Positions 13,067-15,017 of a stretch of DNA of 15,017 nt are shown piece by piece. The notes beneath the pieces are model-generated. The model saw nothing but the letters and a program-made list of their open reading frames with translations. It had not been told where the DNA came from and searched no databases. The stretch covers positions 1-15,017 of the forward strand of contig CACYNZ010000043.1 of assembly GCA_902775835.1 (NCBI GenBank), written 5' to 3'. The stretch comes from an uncultured Eubacteriales bacterium (GTDB taxonomy: Bacteria > Bacillota_A > Clostridia > Christensenellales > Aristaeellaceae). Every line of letters starts with the position of its first letter. Within the stretch, counting starts at the first letter, position 1. The translations under genes and the position numbers were made by a program.

Positions 13067-13094
13067 AGCATAGCATAATTCCCGGGAAGCGCAA
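13067..13094 (-). promoter_or_regulatory. Possible promoter of the AraC-type gene with a palindromic spacer
   Basis: On the minus strand, TTGCGC (13094-13089), a 16-base spacer and TGC-TATGCT (TATGCT at 13072-13067). The spacer contains the perfect palindrome TTCCCGGGAA (13079-13088), which could be an autoregulatory site. It sits in the 81-base gap shared with the divergent MATE gene, so binding there would affect both. Confidence 0.42.
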
Positions 13095-13124
13095 GGTAAG
13101 CGCCGGACCGGAAGGAAAGAAACC

Positions 13125-14525
13125 ATGAGTGTAAAGAAATCAGACCAGAAGATCGATATGACAAGGGGGTCCATCATGCGCAACGTGCTGCTGTTTGCGC
13201 TTCCCCTGGTGATGGGCAATATCCTTCAGCAGCTCTATACCACCGTGGACACGCTGGTCATCGGCAAGTTCTGCGGAACCACATCGCTGGCGGCCGTGGG
13301 CACAAGCGCGCAGCCGGTGGAGGCGCTTCTGTGCATTTTCCTGGGCATCGGCACCGGTGTTTCCATTCTTGTGTCCCAGTATATCGGGGCAGGCGACATA
13401 CGCAAGACGCGGGAGGTATGCAATACCGCGGTGGTGTTTGTCTGGGTGTGCGGGATCCCGCTGGCCGTGCTCGGGTATTTCCTGGCGCCGCTGATCCTGC
13501 GGATCATGCAGGTGCCGGATGACACGGCTGACCACGCGGTCATGTATACCCGGATCGTGCTTGCCGGCTCCCTGGGGAATATCGGATATAATATGAATGC
13601 CGGCATACTCCGCGGGCTCGGAAACAGCAAGGCGTCCCTCTGGTTTCTGGCTGTTTCCTGCGCGGTGAACATTGTACTGGATGTACTGCTTGTGGCAGGC
13701 CTGGGCATGGACGTGTCCGGGGCAGCCCTGGCCACAGCCTTCTCCATGCTCGTGTCCTGGGTGGTCAGCATCTTCTATATCCGCCGGCATTTTCCGGAGC
13801 TCAGCTTTCCGGTCATCACCCGGGTGTTCTCCGGCGCGCAGATGAAGCGCATTGTGGCCATCGGCCTGCCCATCGGACTGAACAATTCCCTGTATTCCGT
13901 CGGGCATATCGCGCTTCAGACCCTGGTCAACGCGCAGGGCTCCGTGTTTATTGCCGGACAGTCCGTGGCCGGGCGGATCACGGGCCTGGCCAATATCGCC
14001 ATTTCCGGCATGTGCTCGGCGGCCACTACATTTTCCGGCCAGAACTTCGGCGCCGGGGACTATGACCGGCTGCGCCAGGGGCATCTGCGGATTCCGCTGT
14101 ATACCGGGGCGATCACCCTGATCATGGGCCTGATCTGGCTGATTCCGCGCGGACCGATTCTCCGGATATTCAGTCAGGATGAGATGGTGCTCATGTACGC
14201 CAACCGCTATGTGGTGATCATGCTTCTGTCCATATGGCTCTTCGGCGTGTTCAACAGCATGCTGTGCATTGTCAACGGCGTGGGCGAGGTACGGTACACC
14301 ACAGTGGTGAACCTGCTCATGCTCTGGGCCGTGCGCATTCCCTGCGCGCATCTGATCAGCCATGTGATCGGCGGCACGTGGATCATGCTCTGCTTTCCGG
14401 TTTCCTTTGCCTTCGGAATGCTGTGCATGTTCGGATATTACATGTTTTCTCGGAAATGGAAGGAAATCATCCGGCGTCCGAACCGGGACCGGGACGGCGA
14501 CGCAGACGGTGAGACAGGCATATAA
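13125..14525 (+). CDS. MATE-family multidrug/metabolite efflux transporter
   Basis: A 466-residue inner-membrane protein of normal MATE length with about twelve hydrophobic segments in two similar halves. Family signatures include L-P-L-V-M-G-N-I-L-Q-Q-L-Y-T-T-V-D near residue 30, followed by A-A-V-G-T-S, and the matching I-G-L-P-I-G-L-N-N-S-L-Y-S in the second half near 245. MATE proteins export drugs or metabolites using Na+ or H+ gradients; the substrate cannot be told here. The C-terminal tail (about 445-466) is charged and rich in Arg and Asp. The ATG follows GGAAGGAAAG. It is divergent from the AraC-type gene and only 30 bases ahead of the next aldo/keto reductase, so the latter two may be co-transcribed. 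Confidence 0.94.
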   Translation: MSVKKSDQKIDMTRGSIMRNVLLFALPLVMGNILQQLYTTVDTLVIGKFCGTTSLAAVGTSAQPVEALLCIFLGIGTGVSILVSQYIGAGDIRKTREVCNTAVVFVWVCGIPLAVLGYFLAPLILRIMQVPDDTADHAVMYTRIVLAGSLGNIGYNMNAGILRGLGNSKASLWFLAVSCAVNIVLDVLLVAGLGMDVSGAALATAFSMLVSWVVSIFYIRRHFPELSFPVITRVFSGAQMKRIVAIGLPIGLNNSLYSVGHIALQTLVNAQGSVFIAGQSVAGRITGLANIAISGMCSAATTFSGQNFGAGDYDRLRQGHLRIPLYTGAITLIMGLIWLIPRGPILRIFSQDEMVLMYANRYVVIMLLSIWLFGVFNSMLCIVNGVGEVRYTTVVNLLMLWAVRIPCAHLISHVIGGTWIMLCFPVSFAFGMLCMFGYYMFSRKWKEIIRRPNRDRDGDADGETGI

Positions 14526-14555
14526 AGGCGACGACAGAAAGGAGATGTACAAGGA

Positions 14556-15017
14556 ATGGAAATCAGGAAACTCGGATTTGGAGCCATGCGGCTGCCGCTG
14601 CTTCAGGCGGACGACCCCAAAAGCATTGACCTGGAGCAGGTGAAGCGTATGGCGGACCTGTTCATGGAGCGCGGGTTTGTGTATGTGGACACGGCCTATC
14701 CCTACCATATGGGCTTTTCCGAGCGGGCGGTGAAGAGCGCCCTGGTGGAGCGCCATCCTCGGGACAGTTTTCTTTTGGCGGACAAAATGCCCATCTTCCG
14801 CATCAGCGGCCCCGAGGACGCACCGGCTCTCTTTGCAGAGCAGTTGGAGCGAACGGGCGCCGGCTACTTCGATTTCTATCTGCTGCACGCCATGGGTGCG
14901 GAGCGCATGAAGACCGTCCGGGAGAACAAGGTGTGGGAATATCTCCTGGAGGAGAAGGGGCGGGGGCGCATCCGCCGCCTGGGCTTCTCCTTCCACGATT
15001 CGCCGGAGGTGCTGGAC
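14556..15017 (+). CDS. Aldo/keto reductase, N-terminal part
   Basis: Partial gene; 154 codons are visible and the frame stays open to the right edge. It begins M-E-I-R-K-L-G-F-G-A-M-R-L-P, typical of the anaerobe aldo/keto reductases that often end in a [4Fe-4S] ferredoxin domain. The whole catalytic tetrad is present: Asp45 and Tyr50 (V-D-T-A-Y-P-Y), Lys77 (L-A-D-K-M-P) and His111 (Y-L-L-H-A-M). That contrasts with the homologue at 8451-9593. The start at 14556 follows AAAGGAG; another ATG at 14545 lies in a different, short frame. Whether a ferredoxin tail follows cannot be seen. It probably shares a transcript with the MATE gene. The substrate is unknown; NADPH-linked carbonyl reduction is the family norm. 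Confidence 0.9.
   Translation, partial: MEIRKLGFGAMRLPLLQADDPKSIDLEQVKRMADLFMERGFVYVDTAYPYHMGFSERAVKSALVERHPRDSFLLADKMPIFRISGPEDAPALFAEQLERTGAGYFDFYLLHAMGAERMKTVRENKVWEYLLEEKGRGRIRRLGFSFHDSPEVLD

Noticed and set aside
13140..14996. 618-codon open frame on the minus strand opposite the MATE gene
   Set aside because: It spans a clear membrane transporter and the start of an aldo/keto reductase on the other strand. Its translation is low-complexity and His-rich.

Overview
The window looks like part of the chromosome of a strictly anaerobic, moderately high-GC member of the Bacillota, most likely class Clostridia. The reasons are the trimeric NAD(P)-linked [FeFe]-hydrogenase subunits, strong AGGAGG-type ribosome sites, several GTG starts and ATGA-coupled genes, ferredoxin-fused aldo/keto reductases, a MATE pump and pectin/amino-sugar genes typical of gut or plant-fibre fermenters. 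No insertion sequence, phage gene, CRISPR array or rRNA is visible.

Region 1 (about 1-5170, all minus strand) is a hydrogenase locus in two transcription blocks. The distal block (5074 to 1855) encodes a DRTGG protein, a small RsbW-like GHKL ATPase, a three-part iron-sulfur protein with an [FeFe]-hydrogenase H-cluster domain, a second DRTGG protein and a PHP-domain phosphoesterase. The H-cluster domain keeps its four ligand cysteines. It lacks the proton-shuttle cysteine and two conserved methionines, as expected of putative sensory (group C/D-type) hydrogenases. The second block (1719 to the left edge) encodes a NuoE/HndA-type subunit, another GHKL ATPase, an HndB-type ferredoxin and the start of a NuoF/HndC-type subunit; the catalytic HydA probably lies just off the left edge. 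Between the blocks is an extended -10 promoter covered by a Rex-like redox operator. My reading is that the first block senses H2 or redox state and signals to control the catalytic enzyme.

Region 2 (5187-6946, minus) is a two-gene operon for N-acetylmannosamine use: NanE epimerase and a ROK sugar kinase, with a promoter, a palindrome in its spacer and a clean terminator.

Region 3 (7018-7297, plus) holds two tandem serine tRNAs (UGA and GCU anticodons) with a clear promoter and terminator.

Region 4 (7421-9593) has an LDH/MDH-superfamily dehydrogenase (plus) convergent with a ferredoxin-fused aldo/keto reductase homologue (minus), sharing a bidirectional terminator. The first carries Arg where lactate dehydrogenases have Gln102. 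The second has lost the catalytic Tyr and Lys.

Region 5 (9594-15017) has a cytoplasmic exo-rhamnogalacturonan-lyase/YetA-like protein (plus), an AraC-type regulator convergent with and overlapping it (minus), a MATE transporter (plus) and the first 154 codons of a second aldo/keto reductase with an intact catalytic tetrad. The AraC protein is a plausible local regulator of the lyase-like gene.
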